Of a stretch of 64,000 bases of DNA, positions 1-11,500 are shown piece by piece. Each line of letters opens with the position of its first letter. The first letter of the stretch is position 1. The stretch is from Lates calcarifer. Its lineage: Eukaryota; Chordata; Actinopteri; Centropomidae. The stretch spans positions 23,252,307-23,316,306 of the forward strand of contig NC_066845.1 in the NCBI RefSeq assembly GCF_001640805.2. The letters are read 5' to 3'. The notes under the pieces are model-generated. The model worked only from the letters and a program-made list of their open reading frames with translations. It searched no databases and was not told the origin of the DNA. A program made the translations under genes and the position numbers.

Positions 1-1034
1 AGGTTAAACATGTTGGGTTGCTCACTGCAGGCTGGTCACTACAAATGTGAGATCAAATTCTGTAACAAATATTTGATGTGTGACAGTTTGAGAGAGGTTG
101 TTTGGAGACTCCAAGGCTGAGATGTTTTGAAACATCACAGATTAGCTTTCTGAGGATGTCCTCATCCCAGGGAGATGACTAAAGGGGTAAGACTAAAGTA
201 CTCCAAAAGAAAAATACTACACTGTGTCCTCACATCTGTACATGATCACCAACAAATCACCAAATATCATCTACACCACAGTTGGAAGATTTATGGTGAA
301 ATATTTTGATCCAGGAGTCACAACAGATCAATTTGCATTTTAATAGGATCTCTGGAGGCCAAGCAATCTTACAGTCTGATACTGAAACATTTTACCTCTG
401 TGTATTCAGCACAAGCTACAGAGCACAATGTAAGCCATGTGGGCTTGGCTAAAGACGGATATATATTTTTTTAATGTAGGTGCAGTTTTATTCAGAATTA
501 TAGTTGTTTTACAGTTTGTTTGTTTTGTTTTTTTTTTTCTTTTTTCAAATTGCTTTTTAAAAATAATTTGTAACCATGAGATTACATCAATTTGCCCTAT
601 TTAAATGTGCAAAAATTATCATTATTTTAAGGATATTTTCTGTTATTTTAAAAGGAAAAAAAATCATGGTAAACACAAAAAAAAATTTGGAAACTGTTAA
701 TTTTAACATTATAACTGATTACATTCAAGCATTCCCAGAATTCTTTTAGGGAATGTGGTTGTAGTTAAATTGTATTTTAAATCATTACAGCTGGTTCTTG
801 GCACATGTCTGTAGTGTTACAATTCTTTACATTGTTTCTACAGTGTTTTTGGTAGTTTACAGTTACTGTTGTGAAGAGTATATATTTGCACAGTTAGTAA
901 CACCCTCAGTAATCGTATGCAGTGGGTGCACTGAGAATCACCCATAGAGTTAACTTGCCCTCCTGTATGTTAATGAGAGCATTTGGGTATAATAACTGTT
1001 TGTTTCCATCACATTATTTATACTTGAATAACGT
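1..1034. other. apba1 intron, no gene seen
   Basis: AT-rich, with T and A runs (520-545, 650-700). No exon of apba1 or RNA gene was recognised. Confidence 0.6.
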
Positions 1035-1240
1035 ATGAGGGTGGTGCAGTGGTTATCACTGTTGCCTCACAGCGAGAAGGTTCTGGGTTTGAGCCCCGGT
1101 TTGAGCCTGTGGCTTTTCTGTGTGGAGTTTGCATGTTCTCCCTGTGCCTGCGTGGGTTCTCTCTCTTCCTCCCACAGTCCAAAGACATGCCTAAGACCCA
1201 GACGTCTGATGACAAAAATCCTGCATCTGGTCTAAGATTA
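1035..1240 (+). repeat. tRNA-headed fish SINE-like repeat, 5' part
   Basis: Contains the widespread teleost head ggtggtgcagtggttatcac ... tgcctcacagcgagaaggtt ... gtgtggagtttgcatgttct ... cccacagtccaaagacatg. A/B-box-like blocks make it look tRNA-derived. It is truncated before the tail. Confidence 0.75.
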
Positions 1241-2220
1241 TAGTTCTAACATATAAAAAGTGGCAGTAACGTAGTCTGCTGAAATTAAATTGGCTTGATT
1301 AATCTGGTACATCCCTAGTGGTTACTATTTTGTATAAGATATTTTTTATGTTGTTTTGTTTTTTGTTTATTTGTCATTAATTATTAACTTTATCAGCATT
1401 TCTCTACTAAATCAAGCAAGTTATCATGGTTTTATTTATTGTCTAAGAATACAAATCTTAAAATATACTTATATTATTCTTTAGGTGATAATCAGTAGTT
1501 TAACATTAGATGTAACATTTTACTAGATTTTTCTGTAACAGTTTGCACGCTTAAGGATTTTCATTTATTTTTTATGTTTTTAAATTACAATGTGGATGTC
1601 AAAACTAGCAAAAACTAGTAACTGAAAATGACAGTAGACTCTCCTTTTATGCCCATGGCAGCCAAGAAGTTAGTGGTGTTTTATGCAGCATGGAATGGTG
1701 CACATGAAGATAATTTTACTCTGAAAGGCACAGTTCCTCTTTTCAAACCATGGTATACCATGCATGGCAGGTTAGTTCGCAACTGTACATACCTTGCCGG
1801 GGTGATTCTGCAAAGGTTAGAGACCGACATCCCAATATTTCAGCCCTCGGCCACTTCCTTGAAATCATACCCACTCACCAAAGTTACGTAGAGCAAGAAC
1901 AGGTGTTCAGAGCGCAGAGTGGGAATGAAAGAGTCACCATTCTCCTTATTACAAGTCATTGTACCATCACAAGGACTCTGAAGCTCTTATTTTAAGGTAA
2001 ATTTGTTACATAATGTTTCTTTAATAAACACATATCTGCTTACATCTACATTATAGTCTGTTGTAAACCATTTATTAAATTTTTATATACAACTGGTAAA
2101 TAGGGAGCTTAAAGTAACGTGCCATTTCACATTTACTAAGGGCAGTGGCTCATTTTTTCAAAACATATCAATACAAGGAGTTTCGGGTGTCAGTACTAGA
2201 GCTGATAGGACTGTTGCCAA

Positions 2221-2266
2221 AGAGAGAGAGAGAAAGAGAGAGAGAGAAAGAGGGAGAGAGAGAGAG
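2221..2266. repeat. (GA)n microsatellite
   Basis: Imperfect GA/GAAA tract of about 46 bp. Confidence 0.9.
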
Positions 2267-2705
2267 TGTGTGCTCTGGGCAGATGAACACTCATTAAAAT
2301 CTGCTTCACATTTTAATGTATCTGTTGAGTAATGAATCATATGCGAAAAGAAGTGCCCCATGTTTAGTGGTAATTAAACTATATTTTGAAGCAACCTGTT
2401 AATAATGCATGCACCTAATTAATCATGACACAGTAATCTCACCTACAGGTAAGGAAACTGACTTTGTTTAGGTGCATAAATCTTTGAACATGTCACAATT
2501 GTTGTTTTTTTATGTTCCCCTATTTCTAAGTAATAGTGCATTAACATTTGAAGGACGGTTCATTTTGCTGCAGGTGTCCACAAAAGGCCTTTGAAATGAA
2601 AGTCTGTTCTTATTATCACATAATTTGATATAATTTCAGAACTGTCCACATATTATAACACATAATAGACACAAATGATACCACTATTGCTACAAATATA
2701 AACCA

Positions 2706-2837
2706 TTAACACACCAATTGAAAAATCATCACAAAATCTGTCCACACCTCATCTCTATCTTGTTGGTCAGTCTGCTGCTCCTGCTTAGCCTGTTCCTCCT
2801 CCAGCTTTTCCACTTGATACATCCAAAAGTTTTCCAT
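2706..2837 (-). CDS. Possible 43-aa ORF or alternative exon inside apba1 intron
   Basis: An ORF starts in an almost ideal Kozak context (aaaccATGg) and begins MENFWMYQVEKLEEEQ, followed by an acidic/Gln-rich helix-like segment and a stop. A possible donor after codon 30 (GAG|GTGTGG) would make an exact 90-nt phase-0 exon at 2748-2837. It lies on the coding strand of apba1, downstream of its first coding exon. I do not recognise the peptide. It could be an alternative first exon, a microprotein, an unrelated nested exon or chance. Confidence 0.3.
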   Translation of the reverse strand: MENFWMYQVEKLEEEQAKQEQQTDQQDRDEVWTDFVMIFQLVC

Positions 2838-4111
2838 GGTTTACAGTAAACGCACAGACCCAGCTGAACCTCAACAAATGCCACAGATGGACTAGCACTG
2901 AGAGCGGCAGTGTGTGGTCGAATGCAACAGCAGTGTCTAGAGACTGAGAGTCCACTGCTCAGGTGACACCGAGGTATCAGGATTCATCATGGAATCAACA
3001 GGCTGGGTCAGTCTGTCTGTCTACTTGTCTGCCTGGATTTGCTCTGAAGACACACTGACATCATGTCATCTTTAGTCATAAAACTCATTTACAATGCATG
3101 TTGTGGACATAAGAATAATCCAAAGTTTAAAGCTGAAGTGTTATTAAACCACACAGGCTGCAGGTATGGTCTGATCACTGTGATGTCAACAGGAAAACAG
3201 CCCCATGTCACTCTGTTATTGGATCCTCACTGAATTATTTAATCTGTCTTGCCCTTTACCTTTCTCTATCTCACCCTTACTGAATAAATCATTGGCAGGA
3301 GGGAGGGGCAGTGACAATGGAGGGGGAATTTCTACTCAGGCAAAGACCAATGTTTGGATTAATCACCATGACTGAAACAGAAGAAAACCAGTAATGTGAG
3401 GGGTAGCATGCTATCCAAAGACAGCACAGTTCTACATAGTGCAGAACAGTTCATGGTGAGGTTTCTGAGGGGACCATTTAAGTTCTCCTTACCACTCACT
3501 GCCATCTTTGACAAACTGTAAACAGCTAGCCTGGCTCTATCTAAGATTCAAAAATAGAAATATCAACACCTCACTGATAAACATGTTGAATCTTGTTGGC
3601 TTAATCCAAACACAAACAGAAATGTAAACAAGAGTTTGTGGTTTTTGGGAGAGTTTTGGAATGGCTTCCCACAGCTGAGCTAAATACATCCTTTCTTCTA
3701 CTCTGCACAGAACACATGAGATTGATATTCATCTCACTTCCTTTAAGAGAGAAGGTCAGAGCAACCAAAAGTGATGAACACCACTGTGTGTGTTTGTGTA
3801 CATGGTGCTCTTCTGTTGGGGTGACTTCATTTGGTTAATATTTGAGACAGAAACTCTGTGGGGTTTACAGATACACTATATGTCAACAGTATTTTGCCTT
3901 TGTGATGAATAAGGTGTGGATATTGGCACACTCTATTAGCGTGTTGTACTGTATATGAGTGCTATATACCAAAAATGGTAATGAATTAAATTGCTATTTT
4001 TTCAGTTCTGCAAAACACCAGCTTTCAAGAGTAGCTTTGTTGGTGAAGTGCAACAACAGCCATGTTATCCAATACAAACTGAACAATAACAGCCAAAGCT
4101 GCTGTACTTAC

Positions 4112-5795
4112 ATCGCCCCCCAGTGATGGCTGAAGATCACACTCGGCAGTGGGGCTCAGGTCCTGCCTCATTACCCAAATGGGCTCCTTGGGCTCATCAG
4201 GAGTGTAAGGAGATCTCACTGTTCTGGTCTTCACCTCCTCTATGGCCTCCTTAATGTCTTTGATGGCCAGAGATATGGCGTCCCTCTTCTCCTGACTGTT
4301 CCTGGCTGCTACAGGCTCCTCTGAAGGACTCACAGTCTGTTTTCTGGCTGGCTTCCCTCGGTTGGCAGCTTTGTGGTGTTTATCAGAGTCTGTCTGGGAC
4401 TCAGGTCGGGGTTTTTCTTCCTCCTGCGGTACCTCATTTTCTTCATCTATGGTGTCTTCTGTACTGCAGTGAAGACTCTGAGAGCTTAGGCTTTCTTTGA
4501 CTTCAGCCACAATGCTGTCAATGTCCTCCTCCTGCTCACAGCTGTCAGCACGTGGGTACGGAGCAAATTCGGCTTCCTTTTCTGGGCTGTCTGACTCGCC
4601 GTCTGAGCGTTCATCATAGTGGCGCAGACGGGAACCCACTGCCTCCTGCTGATGGTAGTCACTACCCCCTGCCCGACCTTCCAATAGCCGAAATCCAGCT
4701 CTCCTCTGTTGAAGAGACTCTGTGTCCCCAGCCCCATCTGCGGCGGATGAAACTTGTGTGGGAGCATCACAGATTTCCTCATAAACATGCTCAGACAGTG
4801 AGTAAATATCATATGGCTCAGAATAGGCTTCATCCACAAGTCCAGTATCTAAACTAACCAAGCTCTGTCCGACCAAGACCTCTGCCCTTACCCCGGAGTG
4901 GCTGAGGGGCTGGGTGTAGACATAGTTGGAGTAGCCAGCGTTCAGTATCTCCTCTGCTTCATCCTGTCTCTGGGGGTTTTGGATATCAGGCAAGGGTTCA
5001 TGAGGCAGGGGTGGGGTCTGAGGAGGATAGTTAGGATGTGGATGGAGATGCTGCTGTTCAGCCTCGGCACTCTCTGTGTACCCCTCCGCCTCAGGTCGTA
5101 GCTGGACTCCATAATTCCCTGCCTCGTCTTCTGCCTCTGGCTGTCCCTCAGGGTCCAGAGACATCATGACCAGGCCATCGTCTCCCTCGGCCCGGTCAGT
5201 ATGGGTGTGAAAGCCGCTCTCAGTGCTTGCTGAGCGGGCCAGCACTGAATCGTCCCTTTCTCGTTCATCTTCCTGGGTCATCTCAGTGGGGTGCGGCTTC
5301 TCCCGTTGTTGTGCTAAGTGTTGTGCTCTCTCTGCCTCTCTCTGCTGCCTCTGTCTGTGTCTCTGCTGCTGGGCTCTGATTCGGGCTTCGCTGTCCCCCT
5401 GTCTGCGATAACGTGTCACTGCAGGTCGAGGAATGGGCTGTGGCTGCTGGGGCTGTGGAGATTGAGCTCCATATGGCAATTCCATGTCTTGCTCCTCCTG
5501 TTGCCGACGCTGTTGTGGCACCCTGCCTCTACTGGCAACACCTCCTCCAGCTGGGGCCTCACATCGTCTGTACCGCTTCTCCTGGTTGCTGTGGTTACGG
5601 GACCGGCTGTTGTGGTTGCTGGGGCAATGGCGAGGAGGAGCATCGGTTTCCTCCATCACCTCTTGGCCAAGCTCCGTCTCCTGGGGGTTCATGGATGTCT
5701 GGCTCTGGTTGGTTCAACAGTGTCAGAGAAATGTTTAGGGGTCCATCATCAGCAGGTATCTCTATGAGGTCAGGGCAAAGGCTGCCAGGACGACA
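4112..5795 (-). CDS. apba1: apba1 (Mint1/X11-alpha) first coding exon, partial gene
   Basis: APBA1 is a neuronal adaptor that binds Munc18-1, CASK and APP-family tails at synapses. The coding part is 5692 down to 4112 (527 codons, phase 0), with donor GTAAGT right after 4112. The acceptor CAG before 5795 gives a 103-nt 5' UTR. The ATG at 5692 is preceded by an in-frame TGA eight codons upstream, which supports this start. Motifs remembered from vertebrate Mint1 appear in the right order: LARSASTESGF, a YxxEPY/HVYEE segment, HYDERSDGESDSPEKEAEF, an EEDIDSIVAEVK acidic stretch, then DAISLAIKDIKEAIEEVKTR and PYTPDEPKEPIWVMRQD near residues 471-515. The N-terminus is Gln/Pro/Arg-rich and low in complexity. 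The PTB and two PDZ domains are not encoded here; no such exon was found at 1-4111, so they must lie off the left edge. Which teleost paralogue (a or b) cannot be decided. Identity is very sure. Confidence 0.93.
5735..5749 (-). promoter_or_regulatory. Four-codon uORF in apba1 5' leader
   Basis: ATG ATG GAC CCC TAA lies 42 nt before the apba1 start codon, inside the predicted exon that begins at 5795. If transcribed, this minimal uORF could modestly reduce or reset initiation. That role is inference; short ATG-stop runs also arise by chance. Confidence 0.35.
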
Positions 5796-6469
5796 CTGAT
5801 AGTGACAGACAGAAAGGTAGAAAATGTGAGCTAACAGAAAGGGATAAATATGAGAGGCAGAATACTGTAGCTGGCCTGCTACAGGAACTAGTACAAGCAG
5901 TCCAAGTTCACTTCTTAACCAGACAATAACAAGGTTATTCAACAGACTTTTGTCTCACTGACCTCACAATGCACCACTGATTTTTGTCTCTTCACTGTCT
6001 GAAGACCCATGCCTCAGCTGCTCCGCTATTGGGCAATGATGGCTTACACTGGTTTGGATTCTGCAATCCCTTAAGGAGCCAGAAAACTCCACTGGTGTGT
6101 CAAAATTCACTGCTAATTGCAGAAACTGCATTTACTGAATTAATTTTTTTTTTTTTTTTTTTAATTTAGTGTGTCTATACCTTATGATAATATTATATGA
6201 TTACTCTACTCACAAAAGTAATAACTGAGATTTGTCCAATAGGTCAGAAAATACAAGCAGTCAGATGATGACAGAGGTGGAACACAAACCAACAGCTGAT
6301 CCACAGTATCTGAACTTTATATGGAGGTTAAAGTGAAAGTGAGTGTACCTGAAAAGTATTTAATAAGCCCTCACTGCAGAGGGAAACTGCATGTGCACAA
6401 CTTCTGTCAGTAAAACATTTGAAGCAGGAAGTTAGCCTTAAAGGACCAAAAATTTGTAGATTATTTTAC
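5796..6469. other. apba1 intron 1, no feature
   Basis: No gene or recognised repeat; a T run at 6146-6162 only. Confidence 0.6.
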
Positions 6470-7510
6470 ATCAGAATGTAAAGCTTTTCATTCTATCAAC
6501 TCCCCCTCAGCCATTAGTCCATCCTTGCTCTGGGAAACTTCTAAGGCCTTTGCAAGGGGGCAAGTAAGAAACAGAGAACTGTAGAGCACCAGAAGACACC
6601 AGAAAAAAAGACTTACTGTGTACATGAAATACATTACAAAACTATCAGAATCCAAACTAAAGAAAATCGCTGCCCCTCGCTGTTCATTAAATTCACTATT
6701 GACTCAAACTGCTCCTAACAAAGTAAGATTAGCTAAAAAAAACTTATTTGAACATGGGGACAAACCAGGCAAATACTTAGCATAATTAGCCAAAAAATAA
6801 GTAGCCTCCCGCGCTATCACCTCAGTCCTGGATAGAAAAGGGAATCGTACCAGTGACCCTGAATTGATTAATAATGATAAGAGACTATATCAAAAAGAAA
6901 ACATCATTGTTAACTGCTTCTGGTGTCTCCAATATAGAAAAAAGATATTCTATACTGGAGGACACATGTCGATTGAAGTCTAATATCCTTAATATTAATA
7001 TCCTGAAAGAACATCCTGCTGTTGGCTCTTGCAGCTCAGATGGACCTGGGAGAGGGAACTGGGTGTAGAGATCACTGGAGATGTTTGGAAGGCTATCTGG
7101 GGCGGTGTAAAAAAAAAAAAAAGAAAAAAGAAAAAATCAGAACAGAACCAGAGTCACACAACTCAAATTACTACATAGTGCACATTTTATTATTATTATT
7201 ATCATTATTGCTTGATCACCTCTCTAAATTTAATCCTAGATTCTCTTCTCTATGCCCTAAATGCAAAACAAACACTGGTAACCTCACACATTGCCTTTGG
7301 TCTTGTCCCAAACTACAGACATACTGGGAATCTGTCCTCTATGAAATGCAGAACATGTTTGGAACTGTGCTTAAACTGGACCCAGTCTTCCTAATACACA
7401 AGTTGCTAATGTACATCATAAAAAACTATTCAGCATATTATCATTCTTCGCAAGAAAGGATGTATTACTCCATTGGATTTCCTGTAGGGAAATTGTTGTT
7501 AAAAAAATAA
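6470..7510 (+). mobile_element. L1/Tx1-type LINE ORF2 fragment, broken
   Basis: Translations in shifting frames show L1-type ORF2 pieces: a pre-RT segment around 6480-6890 (INSPS, then NLFEHGDKPGKYLA), a piece resembling DLG ... VWKAIWGG near 7035-7110, and the C-terminal zinc-knuckle region CPKCKTNTGNLTHCLWSCP at 7250-7310. Stops and frame changes are frequent and the reverse transcriptase core is missing. The AAT-rich tail at 7505-7615 may be its 3' end. Confidence 0.7.
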
Positions 7511-7615
7511 TAATAAAAATAAATAATAATAATAATAACAACAAGAACAACAATAATAACAATAAAAAGAAAATAAGACCTAAATTGCAAATAATAATAA
7601 TAATAATAATTTAAT
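7505..7615. repeat. AAT-rich simple repeat
   Basis: Imperfect AAT/AAC units at the end of the L1-like fragment. Confidence 0.85.
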
Positions 7616-8117
7616 TGAAATTCAGCTGTGTAATTTTTGGTTAAATGTTCAGCCCAGAAAGTTATTCTGATCTTGTTCAGCTTTTATTGTCTGTATTTAA
7701 TCCCAATGAAACTAAGACCTCATTTTTAAGGGAGTCCAGAGTACATGTCAAAAATAAACTGCAACACATCTGACTGTGTCACATCTGTCCAAACCAAGAT
7801 CTGCGTACACCTCCCTTCTTATCAGTCTCTGACTGGTCATCTTTAAACATGGCAAATGATGAATTGTAATTAATTGCAGGCTTAGTCACTGCTGGCAGAG
7901 ACAACATCAACACATCCTCTGAAGCACAATTCACTTAAGTCATGTCCACTTCAGTTTTTATTCATTAAACTCTGCACATCATTTAAGACAGCAGTATTGA
8001 TTCTGTTTTCAGTACAACAATCTCCTAAAACAAAGGATTTTCTCTCTCTCATTGCTTTCATACACCAAAGTCTGCACAGAAGTAAACCCTAATGAATTAA
8101 ATTGTTTATTATTCTTC
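7616..8117. other. apba1 intron 1, no feature
   Basis: Unique-looking sequence with no supported gene. Confidence 0.55.
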
Positions 8118-8215
8118 CCACAGACAGATCCATCCATCCATTCATTATCTACACTGTGTATCTGTTAAGGGTCACAAGGGGGGCTGGAACCTATCCCAGC
8201 TGACGTTGGGCAAGA
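8118..8215 (-). repeat. Tail of the same SINE-like family, reversed
   Basis: ccatccattcattatctac ... ggctggaacctatcccagctgac is the reverse of the usual 3' tail (agctgggataggctccagc ... ggataagcggt ... gaatgaatg). Confidence 0.65.
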
Positions 8216-8224
8216 GGTGGGTAC

Positions 8225-8515
8225 ACCTGAGCGGCTGTGGCTCAGGAGGTAGAGCAGCACCAATCAGGTCGGTGGTTCGATTCCCGGCTCCTCCAGTCCG
8301 CATGCCAAAGTATCCTCGGGCAAGGTACTGAACCCCAAATTGCCTCCGATGTGTGTCATCACTGTGTGAATGTGTGTGTCTGCGTTAGCAAGCACATTGT
8401 ATAGAACAAGTGCTGTATGAATGTGTGTGTGAATGGGTGAATGTGATTTGTAGTGTGAAGCGCTTTGACTGGTCAAAAAGACTAGAAAAGCGCTATATAA
8501 GTACAGTCCATTACC
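8225..8515 (+). repeat. tRNA-derived SINE, near full length
   Basis: gtggctcaggaggtagagcag with a B box ggtggttcgattcc, a body gcaaggtactgaaccccaaa and a 3' end gactagaaaagcgctatata are diagnostic of an abundant percomorph SINE. It is not a functional tRNA because no cloverleaf closes. Confidence 0.8.
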
Positions 8516-11500
8516 CTGGACAGATCCACCAGACAGATCAAAAACAAAATACTTCAGATTTTAGATGGATGAAACATGTTTTCTCTGATTTTATCCCCAC
8601 AAGAGCAATGATAACAGACATTAGGACATATTCATGCAGAACCATTGCCATCACAGCACTCTGTTAGCCTGCTGCTATCTAATTGAATGGGAGAAAGGGC
8701 AGATCACTCCATTACAGTGTGATCATGTTAAGTTTTGGCAAAATTTCACTCTGGCTACTACTACTACTATTACTACTACTAATACTTTGGCTGAAATACA
8801 CAGCACAAAGAAGAATTATGCAGACAGGGACCACTGTAAATTGAACAAGCCTTCAAAATGAACCCAGACCAACAGTCTAGAACTCCTGTAGTGGCTCCTA
8901 GAGGCTGCAATGTTCATTACACTCCACAAAATGAATGTGCTGAATGGACTGAACCAATGTTGTTACTGCCAACCTGACATGTCTGGTAAAAAAAGCCACA
9001 ACAATTATAATGTTACATTTTAATATAGTTATTCCATTGGCTAAAATACTACATTTGTCTGATGTGTTGTGTTTAAGTGAAAATAGAACAATTTGCTTTT
9101 CTGTTTGCTTATTCTTTTTTTAATCTTATGACAATTAACTCAAAGAGCTGTATATCTTAAAAAACATTCAACCACAATCAAGAACCTAGAGTTCAGAGCA
9201 AACTGCAGAGACCTAGGTTGTTTAGGAGAGGGACCTGTAGGCCAAGGACTCACAGAGAGAGTGGCTTATTATAAAAACACATAGAAATAGGTGTCTGGCA
9301 CTTCCCAGGCCATATTCATAATTACTACACATCTGTTTGTCCACTTAGTTTAAAGTAATACGTAAACTGCATTTATTGATTTTCTTGGTGCAGCTGTAAA
9401 CATGACACCAATAAACCAATTTTTACCAAGTCCTGAGGGGAATATCTGGCTCTTTAGCTTCTAAATGCTCCACTGTGTTCACTTGCTAGTCTGCCACTGT
9501 GCAAGTAGTGTAGTTTTATGTATAGCACTTCCTCTTGTTCCTCTTAAGGTTTGAAGACTGAGATTAACCAAGGTCTATCCATGTTATATATATCCATAAT
9601 AACCATTCATATCTGCGTGGAGTGCTAGTGCTAGCAAGTAAACATTGTTGCAAACAATGCAAAAGATGTAGGTCTTTAAGAAAAAACACCTTTACAAATG
9701 TAGGGAGGAAATGCCCTCAACAGAGTTGTTAGACCTCAAGGATACACATTACAGCTACATTTAGTACTAATTCCCTCAATTTTGTCCATCCATTTTATCC
9801 AGCACTCACTTAGGTCTTTCCCCTGCCACTGAAGATCTGAGGCGAGATACAAAAAAAAAAAAAAAAAAAAAAAAAAGGGATGAGGAAGGGAAGAAACAGC
9901 ATTTTAGAGATGAGAAGTCCTCTCCTCTAAACTTTCATCTGAAGATAAATCAAATCCTGATGAGGACAGTGAAGCTGGATCTGCTGTTTGTCTGCTTTAA
10001 CAGCACCTTAATGACTTTTTATAGTTAGATGTTTATGTTTGCACTTAAATGCACACATACCTCTGTCAACTTAGCTGTGTTTTTCCTTTTGTCTCTCTGT
10101 ATGTTTCACCTCAAAATAAACTGCTGTTTAAGCATCTGTACATTTATCAAACCCTGCTTCTTTTATGCATACTGTGTAGAGATCAGACCACAGTATGTAA
10201 ATTTATTTCACTGCTCAGACACTGAACAGAAACAAGTTTTGCACTGGCAGAATGCTTTTTTAAAAATAATTATTTGCATCCTCATTTATTGATATTCTGT
10301 TTATAAACTGTGATTGTGATTGAATGTCTAATAATTTGTGGAAATCATTTTAGGGAAAGTGGAAATAATGCTATCTCACATCAAACTGTAGTTTTTTATT
10401 TTCTTCCTGAATATAATATTGCCCATGATAACTTTTTTGGGTTAATCTAGAGTTATTTACAGTTAATACATTTCCAATACTCCTATTAGAACGGTGAATC
10501 AGAACACACATAAAATCGAAAACTTGAGTCTGGAGTTATTTTCCCACTTTGCTTTATAACTTCAACAGAGTTGTGATGTAGAATCAGATCAGTCTGATCA
10601 GCTGCTGATATTCCTATAAGGGGGTGTGGTGTTCAGTGAAGGATGGTCTGTTGTGTCCTTGCACCATCTCCTCAGAGCAGAGATAAGGGAAGTGGAGCGT
10701 CCCTCATTATGGCAGACCAGATAGATTTCCAGGTCACACAAGGAGTAAAGAATGATCAAATAAGGGAACTGGAATGTGAATATGCACTGAATATGCAACT
10801 CTACAGGGCACCTTTTATGGTAGACATCTAAAGAAATGTTGGTTTTACAGACTGTATTTTACCCTTAGATCCTGAAAGCTCAAACATTTCTCACATACTC
10901 AAAATATATAACTGAGATACTAGACCTATTAATGTGAAATTATCAGAAAAACCATGTTTGTCAGGCAATCGCTCACCTTCTGTTTTTAGGTGTAAGTTGA
11001 CAGTCCTATTGAGCCTGGGTTTTAGTTACAGCAGTAGTTTTAGATGCTCTGTTGTTTTTTGTCAGGTCCTCCCTGAAAAAGAGAGAAGAGAACACAGAGT
11101 CAAAGAACTTAATACTACTTAATAGTACTTAATATTTTGGCCCATGTGTATCCTCAGATACCCTCACTGACAAACCAGAGTTCAACATTAAAGTCAAAAT
11201 GCAGCGAAGAAGAGCGACCTATAAAGAAAAACAAGGAAGAAGACGGAAATCTTGTTCATCACTCTGCAGCTGTCTACTCTCCAGTGATATATGATAATAA
11301 AGTAGGGTGATGTGCTTTTTTGCAAATGTATACTGTGAGGGTGCTTCACCTTAACTCACACATACACACATTCATGCATGCACACACACACGCATATACA
11401 ACCACCATCTTGTCTGACCGAACCACAAAAATAAGTTGAGAGGAAGTTGAGATTTGATCGAAACGGTGGGCAGAGCTCTGGCATCAGGTGAGTTCTGCCT

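Larger units (their letters stand above)
1241..4111. other. apba1 intron between coding exons
   Basis: Mostly AT-rich unique DNA. 1299-1318 carries a repeat end (tacatccctag). Apart from the GA tract and the short ORF at 2706-2837, nothing coding was found. Confidence 0.55.

Noticed and set aside
1..4111. Search for apba1 PTB/PDZ exons
   Set aside because: No minus-strand segment resembled the PTB or PDZ regions; they must be beyond the left edge.
4552..5799. Several open frames on the plus strand opposite apba1
   Set aside because: They are antisense shadows of a GC-rich, stop-poor apba1 exon; their peptides are low-complexity Leu/Cys strings with no family signal.
5595..5942. Alternative frame over the apba1 start with a fairly protein-like peptide
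   Set aside because: Its ATG lies in the intron before the acceptor at 5795, and the main frame matches Mint1 motifs throughout.
8225..8515. tRNA gene at the B-box-like ggttcgattcc
   Set aside because: It belongs to a SINE; no cloverleaf with a paired acceptor stem can be drawn.
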